Source: Thysanoteuthis rhombus | Taxonomy: Eukaryota > Mollusca > Cephalopoda > Oegopsida > Thysanoteuthidae | Direction: 5' to 3' | Length of the DNA: 64,000 nt | NCBI GenBank assembly: GCA_963457665.1 | Contig: OY735227.1 | Span: 44,020,242 to 44,084,241, forward strand | Shown: piece by piece, positions 21,871 through 32,526 of the stretch | Layout of the letters: each line of letters opens with the position of its first letter | Position numbering within the stretch: position 1 is the first letter of the stretch | Made by a program: the position numbers and the translations under genes | The notes under the pieces: model-generated | Told to the model about the DNA's origin: nothing | The model's input: only the letters and a program-made list of their open reading frames with translations | Databases searched by the model: none

Positions 21871-22490
21871 CTGAAAGAATTTTTCCTGTGTAAATTAATG
21901 ATATGTACTATTTAGCTTCATGCCATACTTTGTTTTTCATCAGAACATTGTACTTTCAGATAGCAGGGGGTGGGGGACCTGTTTCAGTCAACTCTCTTTT
22001 TGGATTCCTTCACATAAAAAAAGATGAAAAAAGAAAAACAAGAGAAAACTATTTCACTATGTTGCGGTTCTTGCGAATTGCTTGAATCTGATATTCCAAA
22101 AGACTTTTTAAGGTCAAGTCTAGCTCAGAGCCTTCCATACTTTTCTGCTTTGGCATTACACTTTTTAAAAAATAAATTTTTCTGCAACATATTTCCTGAG
22201 TTTTGTTAGCCAAGCCACATATATAATGTCACCCTAGCTATTCAACTGACTCAGGAAAACTGTTTTTTGAAAGATATACAAAAACACTCAATTCCGCAAC
22301 ATACCTACAGAGTATTTGCAACACGCTGAAATGTCATGACACAAAGTTCAGAAAGTTCTGGTCTAATCAAATTAAACCACGGGGGATACTCCAGTCTTTG
22401 GATATTGACCAGTAATTTACATTAATAAGTGGTCAACAAAGAAATAGCTATACAAGATTTTTCATTGCTTCTCCTCAGGGGGGCTATGTC
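21871..22490. other. No gene recognised
   Basis: Two 60-codon ORFs without motifs. Confidence 0.35.
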
Positions 22491-22785
22491 AGAAACCGAA
22501 AACCAAAATTGTCAAAATAGATTTCTATAGTTTTTAACTGGTCTGGCTGACTGGTTGGCTGGCCATGTATCATGCATACAGACAACACCAATGGAGCTAG
22601 ATGGCTGAAAATTTCATCAATTACTCCTCATCATGTCTTGAAAAAAACCTTTTTAGTGGGGGGGATGGAGGGTCAATTTACAATGAAAGTTCATGCCAAA
22701 TTAGTCACTAGTTTGTGATTGCTTGATTTTTAAAACTTTGAACTTTTTAGTTATCCAACAAAAGGTGTGAGAAAGAACTTGGCTG
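22491..22785 (+). mobile_element. Family A element, 3' truncated
   Basis: From AGAAACCGAAAACC through GGCTGGCCATGTATCATGCA, AATGGAGCTAGATGGCTGAA, AATTTACAATGAAAGTTCAT to CCAACAAAAGGTGTGAG. The distal end is missing. Confidence 0.8.
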
Positions 22786-23189
22786 TAAGCGATGCTTAGT
22801 ATGAAGAAGAAAAACTTTTACGGCTTTGAAATTGAATTCAAATATCCCCACCCACCCCTCTAGTAATATGTACTTCCCAGTCCTGTCCAGAGGCATAGCT
22901 AAAGATTTGGAGGTTCAATAGAGGGGCTTTGGCTCCCCAAGTGCCGCTTCTGACATTTACTGTGAGTAGAAATTCATTAGGTGAACTACTATTCATAAAG
23001 CTTATGCGGCCGCACTCCTTCAGAAGCCCACAGGGCATTCCCAAAAGACCCCCCCACTCAGCTACCCCACTGTTCCAGTCTTTTGTTTTTTCTTTCTTTT
23101 AGTGTATAAGATGCATTTTGGCATCCCCAAAAAAGAGCTGAAAATTCTCCTATATCTTTTATACTAAAGGTCATAAACGTTTGGTGTCT
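22786..23189. other. No gene recognised
   Basis: GC-richer patch at 22840-23060 (a 68-codon minus ORF); no motif. Possibly an old repeat. Confidence 0.35.
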
Positions 23190-23470
23190 TGTGTCTTATA
23201 CAATGAGAACTAGGAGCGAGAATAGTCACCTTGTATGGTTCAAATCGCAGGTGAAGTAGTTTTTATGGCTTTGCACTAATACCTTTGGGGAAGGCATGAA
23301 TCCACTTTTCCCAATTGGTTAGATCAAGGCTGACTCCCTTGTGCTGGTAATATGTAACCTATTACAACCTATCGCATGTTTTGTAGAGAGGTAATGGGCC
23401 CCCATTGTGCTGAGAGATCCCAGGCTGGTGCCCAATTGATCCACTTGGTTCTAGAATAATATGATTTTGT
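23190..23470 (+). repeat. SINE-like family M copy
   Basis: Contains TATGGTTCAAATCGCAGG, close to a pol III B box, and a body phrase CTTTGGGGAAGGCATGAATC that is matched at about 25013 in the 24.9-kb copy. The A box is not clear. Confidence 0.45.
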
Positions 23471-23622
23471 TTATGTATAGAACCCTGTTGTTACTTGGAG
23501 AGAAGAATGGCAGAACTAAGCAGGGGTCATCATAAGAAGTGACGTTTTCGTTTTTCGATATCTAGCTAAACGAAGGGTTTCATATTTCATTCCCAAGTGA
23601 AAATATTAGGAGTGCCACAATA

Positions 23623-23897
23623 CTAACTTTGTGAATTAATGAACAATTAGTAGAGGAAAATCGGCTTGAACAAATCAAAAGTGCAAACAAGCTCTATCAA
23701 ATATACAAACAAACTTAGTGAATTAATGAACACTTTGCTGAGGTAAATAGTCTTGAATATACAAACAAACAAAATCAAACATACAAATAAACAAACTTGA
23801 TGAATTAATGAATGATTACCAGAGGAAGAGAGTCCTAAATAAATCAATCATACGGACAAACTATATCATATATCAAAACAAACAAACTTCATGACTA
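23623..23897. repeat. Degenerate tandem repeat, about 88 bp x3
   Basis: GAATTAATGAACAATTAG, GAATTAATGAACACTTTG and GAATTAATGAATGATTAC start successive units. Each unit continues with AGAGGAAAA-like and ACAAACAAAC text. Confidence 0.8.
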
Positions 23898-24380
23898 TGG
23901 TCAGTACATATATAGATAATCTTTAGGGTAGGGCATTCCAAGTTGACCTACACCTCCATTTGTAAGCTTATTTGGGAGTGGGGGCTGCCACCAAGTAACC
24001 CTTAGTGAATTTAGAAATATTATGGAAAAATTAGCATAATACGTTGATCAAGGATACTTAGATTGAATCTTATGGAAAGCCATGACATTATCTGAATAAA
24101 ACAAACTGGGATAAACACAAACATTAAGTCAGGCCTGAGTCCTGATTTTTAACATCAACAGCTTCCAAAATAATGAATAATATAAACATTAGAAAAGGAG
24201 GGAAAATAAAATGAGATTGGCATGACTTGAGTTGTGACCTTTTTTGTTATCAACTTGAGTTATCTTTTTGGAGGTTCTGGTAGCTCTGGAGTGAAGAAAA
24301 ATAAGGGGTTTGGTTTCTTTTAATGAATGGTTATTCTCCAGACCTCAATAAAACACAGAAGCAATTTAAGTACTTCATGT
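23898..24380. other. No feature recognised
   Basis: Nothing supported. Confidence 0.35.
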
Positions 24381-24510
24381 CCCTCACTGTTCTTTGCTCC
24401 CTCCCCCCTCTCTGTCTCTCTTTGCTCTCTTTCTCTCTCTGCTCTTTCTCACTCTCTGTCTGACTTTTCCCTTTCTCTGTTGGACCATTCTCTCTCTCTC
24501 TCTCTCTCTC
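24381..24510. repeat. Pyrimidine-rich low-complexity tract
   Basis: C/T-rich, with CTCTCTCTCTCTCTCTCTCT at about 24491. Ser/Leu- and Arg/Glu-rich ORFs on the two strands are artefacts. Confidence 0.9.
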
Positions 24511-24904
24511 AAAGAATAACTCATAACCTCCACTGCCCAATCCCACAATGACCAGGACTTGAGGAGCTGTAGAATGAATGAAAGAAATTTTGAAGAAATA
24601 TGTATAATCTAAGTATTCACAACTGAAATAAGGGGGTCTCATATGCTATCAAATTCAGTTTTACAACTACCACTATGTGAACTAAAGTGGTTTAGAGGAA
24701 GTCAGAATGAAGACAAGAAAAAGTGGATTGGGGATAAGAACTCTTTCAAGCTCTCAGTGGCTTTTTTGACCAAAATGGTGTACATGTTGCTACATGACAT
24801 GGCAAGTTCCTGTAGTATATAAGCCTTGTCTGAAGCCGCTACTTAGTTTCAAATTCCCCATTTGAATGATGCAAATACATGAAATATATATGCTGCAAGT
24901 TTTT
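24511..24904. other. No feature recognised
   Basis: No supported feature. Confidence 0.35.
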
Positions 24905-25225
24905 TCTAATTTAGACCTGAAGGTAGCCAAATGGTCAGCAGCACAGAAAATAGAGTCAGAGAACTGAGTTCAAGCTCTGGCTGAGTTACTTTGTGTTCTC
25001 TTCAAACTAACACCCTTTGAGAAGGCGTGACTCCATTGTTTCGCACCCAGTTATGGGTAAATAGTACGGTGAACTGGATTCTTTGACTTTCGTTGGCAAC
25101 CAGTCTAGAAAAAGGACAACTCTAAATTTAAACAGAGGAAGTCCAATCACTTGTACTGAGGCTAACAACAGACCGAGTAGGGAACTTGTTACCAAAATGT
25201 ACTGTTAATCGGGCTCAGGTGAAGC
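24905..25225 (+). repeat. SINE-like family M copy
   Basis: Head AGCCAAATGGTCAGCAGCAC with GAGTTCAAGCTCTGGC downstream, at about tRNA A/B-box spacing. Body phrase CCTTTGAGAAGGCGTGACTC matches the copy at 23.3 kb. tRNA ancestry is plausible but both boxes are diverged. Confidence 0.55.
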
Positions 25226-25229
25226 CTCT

Positions 25230-25600
25230 ATAGGCCTAGCAAGCCAGAAGTAGTTGCCTGCAATGTAGTCCCTTTGGAAATGTATACAGTGGTCCCAGTG
25301 TTTTTTTCACTATTCCATGCATCCATAGAAGGCTTCAAACATGATGCACCTCAAGCAATTCTTTCTTCATTTCCTCAATTGAGTCAAAACAATAACCTTC
25401 CAGTTGGAATTTCAGCTTGAGAAATAAGGAAGATGGAGCAAGGTCAGACTCATAAGGTGTGCAGGGAATATCTACTGTGTTATTGGAAGCCAGGAACTGC
25501 TGGACAATTTGGCAGACTCGGCTCAAATTTTACAGCAATGAATCTCATGTCCAGCACGACCAACAAATGCATTGAACGATCTGCAAGGATACCCTAGCAC
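25230..25600 (-). pseudogene. Mariner transposase C-terminal pseudogene
   Basis: The minus strand gives SLL, a stop, then NLSRVCQIVQQFLASNN, PYESDLAPSSLF, LKFQLEGYCFDSIEEMKKE and, after a +1 shift and two stops, KKHWDHCIHFQRDY. This is the end of a mariner transposase: the HDNA region (its Asp lost), the YSPDLAP block with the third catalytic Asp, FDSIEEI, and the terminal W...C...GDYF motif. The N-terminal half is absent. It is a different lineage from the one at 5.6-6.3 kb, judged by LAPSSLF/FDSIEE against ISPTDY. Confidence 0.85.
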
Positions 25601-25705
25601 GATTTTTCAGCGTTTTCTGGTGTTGTGTTCATTGACGGTTGTACCAAGAATTGTTGTAGTCATCCCCAAAGATATCTAGTAGGTGGGTGCAGTAAGAAAT
25701 AAAAA

Positions 25706-26137
25706 CAGGTCTGGTTAGTCATTCAGTAGAGACCGTCATGTAACCAGCATCATTTGCCAGCATGCCATATTAGGGGTGATCCCTTAAAAAATTGAAATAG
25801 GGGGTGATCAATGAATAAGTTACTTCTCTCACCTTCAGTTGGATAACTAAAATGTTTGAATTTTTAAAAAAACAAGCAGGCACAAATTCGTGACCAATTT
25901 AGCATAAACTTACATTGTAAATTGAAGTCCCAACCAAAAACTTGAATTTTAGGGGAGGGGCTGTGAAAACAAAAAAATTGTATTTTGTAGACACGAGGAG
26001 TAAATATTTCTCAAATTTTATTGGTGTGGCCTGTATGCATGATACATAGCCAGCCAACCAGCCAGTCCAGCTTAAAAACTGAAGAAACCTTTGTTCACAG
26101 TTTTGGTGACAGTTTTGGTTGATGGTTTCTAATAGCC
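25706..26137 (-). mobile_element. Family A element, inverted, full length
   Basis: From GGTCTGGTTAGTCATTCAGT to TTGATGGTTTCTAATAGCC. Contains all family blocks: GGGTGATCAATGAATAAGTT, TTTAGCATAAACTTACATTG, TGTATGCATGATACATAGCC and ACTGAAGAAACCTTTG. Among the best preserved copies. Confidence 0.88.
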
Positions 26138-26362
26138 TTAAAGATTTTAGCTAACCATCTCTCTTTATGAAGCATAGAACTGACACATGAATTAAAAGTA
26201 CCAAATAATGTTTAATATAAAGAAGAACAGAAAGGAAATACTGAATGTAAACGTGATAATAGAAATGAATAAGAAAAAGGAAGGAAGTAAGAGAATAAGG
26301 ACATATGTAGAATCTGGACCCCAAAACTGATTTGGTTCAGAAGTTGAGTAAATAAATGAATA
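26128..26362 (-). repeat. Inverted counterpart of 3858-4089
   Basis: See the entry at 3858. Shared words include GGACCCCAAAACTGATTTGG and AACAGAAAGGAAATACTGAA. Abuts the same family A end in both places. Confidence 0.75.
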
Positions 26363-26936
26363 ATGAATATGAATGAGTACACCACAGTATAGAAATTCAA
26401 CGATACTTTTTTTTTTAAATTTATTCTTGGATGAAGTATTGCAACATTATTATTCATTTTGTCTAGCTTTTTCCCTTCCTCTGAACAGAAAGTAGGATGA
26501 AAGTAAAAGGCTGGTCAAAATTAATAATAATGTATAGAAATTGTTAGCAAGCTAGTCTGAAAATAGCATTACTTCTGTAGACAGTTCAATCCTTCAGACC
26601 TTCCAAGTCTCATGCATTCTGAGTGAGAGACACATATTTTGATACATTCTTACACTCACATGCCAGAAAGGAAATATCTCACGCATTGTATAAAAAAATA
26701 TCAGATTTATTTAGATTTATTAAATCGGTTTAGACTTCTGGTAAAAATCTCATCTTAGACGAGAGAGGTACACTTCCAGCCCACATTCAGTGACAGTATC
26801 GATGGTGAAATTGGAATATGTATCTAAGTATTCTTGAAACATTCGTGAATACATTTTATTCCTGATTTGAAACATGTTTTAAATAGACTTATAGACAACA
26901 ATATCAGTATTTATTATACTCTGAAATGCAATATCA
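26363..26936. other. No gene; fragment shared with 52.65 kb
   Basis: 26415-26465, inverted, resembles 52653-52705 (CATCCAAGAATAAATTT). Otherwise nothing is recognised. Confidence 0.4.
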
Positions 26937-27068
26937 GCTAATCTTGGATACATAATTTTCAAAATTTTAGCTAATCTTGGATACATAATTTTCAAAATTT
27001 CTGCTAATCTTGGATACATAATTTTCAAAATTTCTGCTAATCTTGGATACATAATTTTCAAAATTTTT
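26937..27068. repeat. 33-bp minisatellite x4
   Basis: Units starting at 26937, 26970, 27003 and 27036, each with GCTAATCTTGGATACATAAT. Because 33 is a multiple of 3, the minus strand reads as an 11-residue peptide repeat in a 60-codon ORF; there is no other sign of coding. Confidence 0.96.
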
Positions 27069-27140
27069 TAGACACTCCTAGAAGGCTTCTCAGGGGAAAA
27101 AAATTCTCACTCATTCTTAACATTGAAACATTACTTTGGG

Positions 27141-27405
27141 TCTTGCATTATATGAACCCAAGTTTAGTAAATGAATATCAGTTGGTACGTCTATATAAAA
27201 ACTGTTCTTGTGGTCTTGAACTATATTAAGCTCAGTTTAGTAAATAAATATCAATGAGTGCCTCATTGTGTAGCCATTGTTAGCAGGCTAATATCAATAT
27301 AGCATTACTACAGTAGTGTTTAATAGTCCTCATTGGGTGTCCCACACTTGTGGTCTTCTAATATATGAAGCTAAGTTTAATAAATAAATAACAATGGTTG
27401 CCTCA
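27141..27405. repeat. Degenerate direct repeats, about 50-bp core x3
   Basis: Cores at about 27141, 27214 and 27353 (GTCTT...ATATGAAGCTAAGTTTAATA type, then AATATCAATG-GTGCCTC). A related core is at 35997-36050. Confidence 0.65.
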
Positions 27406-27507
27406 GCATCATAAAATAGTTTTCAGGTTTGACTCAAGATACTATTAATGTTTTAGTGAGTTCAATCTTTACTGAGACCCCGACACATTGAGCTAAGTTA
27501 AGAAAAT

Positions 27508-27866
27508 ACCATATTTGATGGCATATAAGACCATAGGTATATGAGTCAGGGTTAAGTAACCCACCATCACAATTTGGGCAAAATGTGTTAAATTTTGTGC
27601 AAATCAGTATAATTCAAGCAAATCCATGTTAAATTCCAGGCAAATCAAGCCATTTGTCCCCTTATAGAAAGAGTCCCCTAATGTCTAATTTCAGCGCTGA
27701 ATACCAAAACAAAAAACTTCTTTCGATTATCACCCAGTTTTTTTAACTCTTACTCAAGTTCTGGCCAATGTGGGACTAGACAACCAAGGTTACGGGTTAC
27801 TTTTTTAGCCATTTGTTGGGCACTGTCGGGGATAAGCAAGGAGTCTTATATGTTGGGAAATCTGAT
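27508..27866. mobile_element. Family I element with inverted ends
   Basis: Left end ATATTTGATGGCATATAAGA and right end, read inward, AGATTTCCCAACATATAAGA. Interior includes GGGCAAAATGTG, TTCTGGCCAATGTGGGACTA and CCATTTGTTGGGCACTGTC. Partial copies at 35190-35304, 38853-38960 and 47300-47477. Confidence 0.65.
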
Positions 27867-28375
27867 AAATATCAATGGTTATGAAGTTAGTCTCAATACA
27901 CCATTACTACTGTAGTAATTTTAGTTTTGTCCATACTTTTGGTCCTGTACTTTACCCACAAGTAAATTTTGTGAGTAAAAATATTTATGTTTGTGTCTCG
28001 CCTTGGTTGCACTCATTCTTTTCATAAGTTTTTTGTTTTCTATATGTGTCGTGTACTTGTCACATTCTTTGAGTCGTTTACTGTTTTTGTTTTTAGTATA
28101 GTTGGACCGTGCTGTACAAGTGAGTTCAAATTGTTTATTATTGTTTGGGAGAGCAAGGTTTTTTACAAGGCTTTTTTTTTTTTGCCATATCCTTTATAAA
28201 TTTTGTTGTTGTTTCTTTTGTTCATTGTAAAGAATTTTTCTACTTGGATGTTATCTAAGCCTTTTATTATTTTACATGTTGTATTTGTATCACCACTCAT
28301 TCTTCTTTCTCTCTTTCTTCTTTCTTCTCCGAGCTAATCCTGATAAATTCCTATAATGAAAGAAAGAACTCACCC
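27867..28375. other. No gene recognised
   Basis: A T-rich 70-codon ORF (27987) without motif. Confidence 0.35.
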
Positions 28376-28772
28376 TCATAGTCAATAATTGAACAACTGT
28401 TGCATCAAAATTTGAAGTCATTTAAAAAAATTCCATCAAAGAGTAAATATAGTCGAAAGAAATTCTGTTCATGATATCACTGGCATTTACCACAAGAAAA
28501 CATGTGAAAAAAACATCTAGAAACATCCAGATTCTACAAAATCTAGCTGTTAATATCAAACTCCACAAAATAAAGCCCCACAAAGGTCACGATATCTTTT
28601 TTTTCCCCAAGAATCTAAAAAAAAAAAACATTTTTAGAATCGTTGTAGTGGAGTACTATTTTCAAGTCTGTAGACAAAATGGTATGGCCAGGAAAGCTGG
28701 AACACACAAATACAGGCACATATAAATAGAGATAGAATTATTTGCCACCTTTGGTGGCTATGGTCGTTCAAT
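28376..28772 (-). mobile_element. Family B MITE-like element, inverted
   Basis: Left end CATAGTCAATAATTGAACAA, right end GGCTATGGTCGTTCAATAG. Same interior order as the other copies. Confidence 0.75.
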
Positions 28773-29026
28773 AGATGATAGAAACAGATAATTTGAGAAG
28801 GGAAAGAAAGGAATAAAGAAGAATCAAATAGAATAGATGAAGAAAGGTAAGACGTAAACACCCACACTCACCGTCCTTACCTGACATCTTATCTACCCGG
28901 TCCCCACCCCTATTACAGAATATCTGTAATACCTCCTCAACCCCGGCCCCTCACTGGCTAACTACTGACTGGGCTACTTTAAAATGGTAGAAAAGTTGGG
29001 AAGGAAGCAGCCGATGCCCCCCCTCC
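28773..29026. other. No feature recognised
   Basis: Purine-rich to 28850, then C-rich; nothing supported. Confidence 0.35.
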
Positions 29027-29090
29027 TAGTTGGGTGGAGTGGGGATGGTTGAGGGGGCTGTCGAGTGAAGGGGGGGGGGGATGAGGGGCT
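29027..29090 (+). other. G-rich tract, possible quadruplex
   Basis: Successive runs GGG, GGGG, GGGGG, an 11-G run at 29070-29080, and GGGG within about 60 bp. Quadruplex formation is possible but some loops exceed 7 nt. Confidence 0.4.
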
Positions 29091-29223
29091 AAAATGAAAG
29101 AAGAAAAAAGAGGCTGAACAGAAATAACCAGTAATTGAAACGAGAAAGAAACCGGTGGTGAAAAAGTTACGAACAGAAGAAGGATAATTATCACATCATA
29201 TGTGTAATAAGAGCCATCTCTTT

Positions 29224-29665
29224 CACACTTATAGTATCAGTAGCAGTCATCAGTACCTCTCCCTTCCTACTGTCTTATCAAACTAACTTTCTCTTCCATC
29301 CCTCTTCCTTCATATCCCCTTATTAAACTACTCTTCTTTTCCCTCCCTATCCTCTTATTAAACTACCAGACTTCATTTTCTCCCCTCTCCCATCCTACCG
29401 GCTTATTGGAATGCCTAACCTTCTTTTCTCTTCTCTCCCTTCCAACTCGGTCACACTTGCTTGTAGTATCAGTAGTGGATATCAGCCCCTCTCCCTTCCT
29501 ACCATCTGATTAAACTAATTCTGTTTTCCTTTCCTCTCCCTTCATACCCTCTTATCAACCTACCTTTCTTTTCCTTCCCTGTCCTCTGATTAAACTGCCA
29601 AACTTTTTCTCCCCTCTCCCATCCAATTGTGTCTGTCACATTCATGGTATCAGTAGCAGCCATCA
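29224..29665. repeat. Pyrimidine-rich higher-order tandem repeat
   Basis: Long period: TAGTATCAGTAG recurs at about 29232 and 29464, with GGTATCAGTAG at about 29646, giving units of about 230 and 185 bp. Within each, a 45-55 bp sub-unit (TTATTAAACTAC, then TTTTCTCCCCTCTCCC-like text) repeats three to four times. Confidence 0.8.
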
Positions 29666-29724
29666 TCCAAGCCTGTTGTTGTACACTTATCGTAACCATC
29701 TGTGAAATAATAAAAGAGTAAAGC

Positions 29725-30183
29725 CAGGTTTGGTTAGGCACTTAATAAAAACCATCATGTGATCAACATTTCTTGCCGGCATTCTGTGTTGCGGTTATAA
29801 ATTTTAAAAATAGGGGTGATCAATGAATAAGTTACTTATCTTACATTTTGTTGGGCTTTGATCACTGAAAAAGTCTTAATTTCCAGAAAACATGTATGAA
29901 GACAGCTGGATACAATCCAAGGGACCAATTTAGCATAAACTTACACTGCAAACTGAAACACACTAAAATAACTAATTGGAATTGTTTCAATAGACAAAAA
30001 AAGTTCATGGTAGACATAATAAGGTGTAAATTAAAAGATTTTCAGCCCTGTAGTTCCCTTCGTATGGCCTGTACATATGATTGGTACATAGCCAGCCAGT
30101 CAGTCAACCAGACAGACCAATTTGAAAACTGAAGAAACCTATATAAACAGTTTCGGTGAAAGCTTGGGTTAAGGGTTTCAAAT
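29725..30183 (-). mobile_element. Family A element, inverted, full length
   Basis: From AGGTTTGGTTAGGCACTTAA to GGGTTTCAAAT. All blocks present, with the insert GAAGACAGCTGGATACAATC in the middle. A 78-codon ORF across it is incidental. Confidence 0.85.
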
Positions 30184-30185
30184 AA

Positions 30186-30297
30186 ATGAAATTAACAGAC
30201 GCAGAAGATGAATGGAATTGAAAGAAAACAGAAGATGAATGAAATTGAGAGAAAGCAGAAGATGAATGAAATTGAAAGAAAACAGAAGATAAATGTA
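30186..30297. repeat. 27-bp minisatellite, about 4 units
   Basis: Unit starts at 30203, 30230, 30257 and 30284 (AGAAGATGAATGAAATTGAA plus AGAAAAC). Begins immediately after a family A end, like the 28-bp array at 14761. Confidence 0.93.
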
Positions 30298-31952
30298 AAA
30301 TGGTAGAAAAGAGCCAAAAAGAAAGAATTTGGTGATCTCTTTCCTTCTTCTCAAAGCTAATTTTTTATCTTCAGAATCCATTTTGGAAATCCAACCTTAG
30401 TTTCCTGCCACCTCTTCTATGAGAAAGACTCTTTTTGGTTAGTTGAGGAGACTACAACTGCTGCTGCCTCTGACATTACTACTAAATTGGTACCACTATT
30501 GCAACTACTACTACTACTATTACAAGCCTTCTTTTTATCATCACTACTCCCTCCTCCCTAGCTTTCTCATCTTGATCTATATTATAAGTATCATGAAGAC
30601 AGCTTAAAGAGTTCTTGGTACTACTGGTAGTTGGAGGTGGTAGGGCAGAAGGATTGGTCGTGTTTTGGTTTTGGGGGATTTGGCCTGGCAGTAGAAAGTG
30701 CTTGGCTGGTGGAGGATATTGAGGTGTAGTGGAAGTCAAGGAAAAAAAGTAAAACAACAACAACAAACAACAATAGGAAAGAAAAAACAAACAAAAAGGC
30801 ACCAAGAAGAGCAAAAAAAAAACCTCACGTGGTAAATTCTTTACCTATGCAGGAAACACACCCACACCGACACCCACACATGTACACATGCAGTCCTGAG
30901 TCAAGTAAAAACCAAACTACTTCAGCAAAAACCAGGAGAAATTCTTCATTAGGTATCTGTTTAAACAGAGAGGAGAATTCTTTTTTTTCCTGAAGAAGGC
31001 ACAGAAAAATTTTTTAGGGAACAAAATGATTCAAAGAAAGAAAAGGATATAAAAAAAGGTGCTGAAATAAAAAAAAAATTGACCAAAAGATCCAGTGTAT
31101 ATATATCTACATTTATTTATATATGTATGTGTGTATGTGTGTGTGTTGTGGGTTGGGATAGATTTGTTGATAATAAGAACTAAAGAAAGTTCTGTCTACT
31201 GCTAGGAGAAGAGAAAGCGAGAAGGGCTGGGTATTTGGATATAACAAACACGGCACTGAGGTGAGGGGTTTAGAAAAATGGCAAGAGAACAAGGGTAATA
31301 CTTGACAAACTTGGAAGAAAACTCATGTTTATATTGAAGAGGATCACAGACCTTTAAATGGATAAATTAATTGGTGGAGAAGTTGAACCTGCTGAAGACA
31401 GTGAAGAAGACGAAGAAGAAAGAAAACAACAGCTTATTTATTTACATATGGCTTTGCTATGGAAATATATATTTGGAATTACCATCAAGAGTTGATTACC
31501 TACATTTGAAAACAAACCTGAAACTGTCTCTCTTCTTTCTTTCTTTCTTTATTTATTAATTTTTTTCACATTCAAAACTTAGCTAAAAAAAATATTAAAA
31601 TGGACTAAACTCTCCATTTTGGTAGATTTTAGAAAAGAGCTCTTTAAGGGTTCTTTTTTCTCTTTTTTTTTTTTCTTTTGTACACCTGGGGGCCTGCATG
31701 GGGGAGAACTGAACTGTAAAAATTTGGAAACAACAATACTGAAAAGAAAAGGAAAATCTAATAAACAAGATGAAGAAATTAGCTTTGGGCCTCTTAAAGG
31801 TAGGTTTGACTTTTTGGTTCATTCATCAATTTCTTTTTCAAGGTAACAAGGCTTCACAAAAATGATTTGTGTGTATATATCTCTGTGTGTTGGTTTACAT
31901 CTGTCTGTCTATTTTTCAAACTGTTAATTTCTTTATTGATCCACATCTGGTT

Positions 31953-31954
<2 letters not shown>
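30298..31954. other. No gene recognised
   Basis: Contains a short TA/TG tract (31095-31147) and a T-rich patch at 31650-31680. ORFs of 62-110 codons lack motifs and are mostly low-complexity. Confidence 0.4.
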
Positions 31955-32014
<60 letters not shown>

Positions 32015-32130
32015 CAAGTGGTATCTATCTATCTCAGTCTGGTCATATTTGTCTATCTATCCATCCATCTATCTAGCTATCTTTCTCAGTCTGTTCTTAT
32101 TTATCTATCTATCTATCCATCTCTGTTCAC
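31955..32130. repeat. (TCTA)n microsatellite, interrupted
   Basis: Pure 4-bp repeats at 31955-32015, then degenerate TATC/TCCA repeats to 32130. The Tyr/Leu/Ser-rich ORFs are artefacts. Confidence 0.96.
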
Positions 32131-32160
32131 ATCTTTCTATCGATCTATCTCTTTGGAATT

Positions 32161-32526
32161 GTCTATCAAAACTGTCAAAATAGGTTTTTACAGGTCACAC
32201 AGATGGTGCTAGAGGGCTGAAAATTTGAACATTTAACCCATGTTATGGTCAGGAAAAAAAACTCAATTTTTTTCTTTCAAATTTCTTCTCCCAAACAGAT
32301 TCTTAATGAGGTTTCACTTGGCAATGTAAGTTTATTCTAAATTGGTCCTTAGTTTGTGCCCACTAATTATTTGAAAATTCAGACTTTTTAGTGATCACTG
32401 CCCAGCAAAAGGTGAGAGAAGTAATTTATTCATTGATGACCCCTTTCTCCAATTTCCTCATTGATTACCCCCAACATGACATTCTGCCAAAAGAGGTTGA
32501 TCACCTTGAGTGACTAACCAGACCTA
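32161..32526 (+). mobile_element. Family A element
   Basis: From CTATCAAAACTGTCAAAATA through GGTGCTAGAGGGCTGAAAAT, AATGTAAGTTTATTCTAAAT, TAGTGATCACTGCCCAGCAA to GTGACTAACCAGACCT. The left end is slightly deleted. Confidence 0.85.

Noticed and set aside
24327-24642. Arg/Glu-rich minus ORF of 103 codons
   Set aside because: Artefact of the pyrimidine-rich tract.
26879-27061. 60-codon ORF with an 11-residue peptide repeat
   Set aside because: A by-product of a 33-bp minisatellite; no start context, signal or extension.
27507-27540. Promoter-like TATA text at the family I end
   Set aside because: ATATTTGATGGCATATAAGA recurs as the end of a repeat family, so it is explained without a promoter.
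31867-32212. Overlapping ORFs up to 104 codons rich in Tyr, Leu, Ser, Ile
   Set aside because: Translation of (TCTA)n in three frames; no coding signal.
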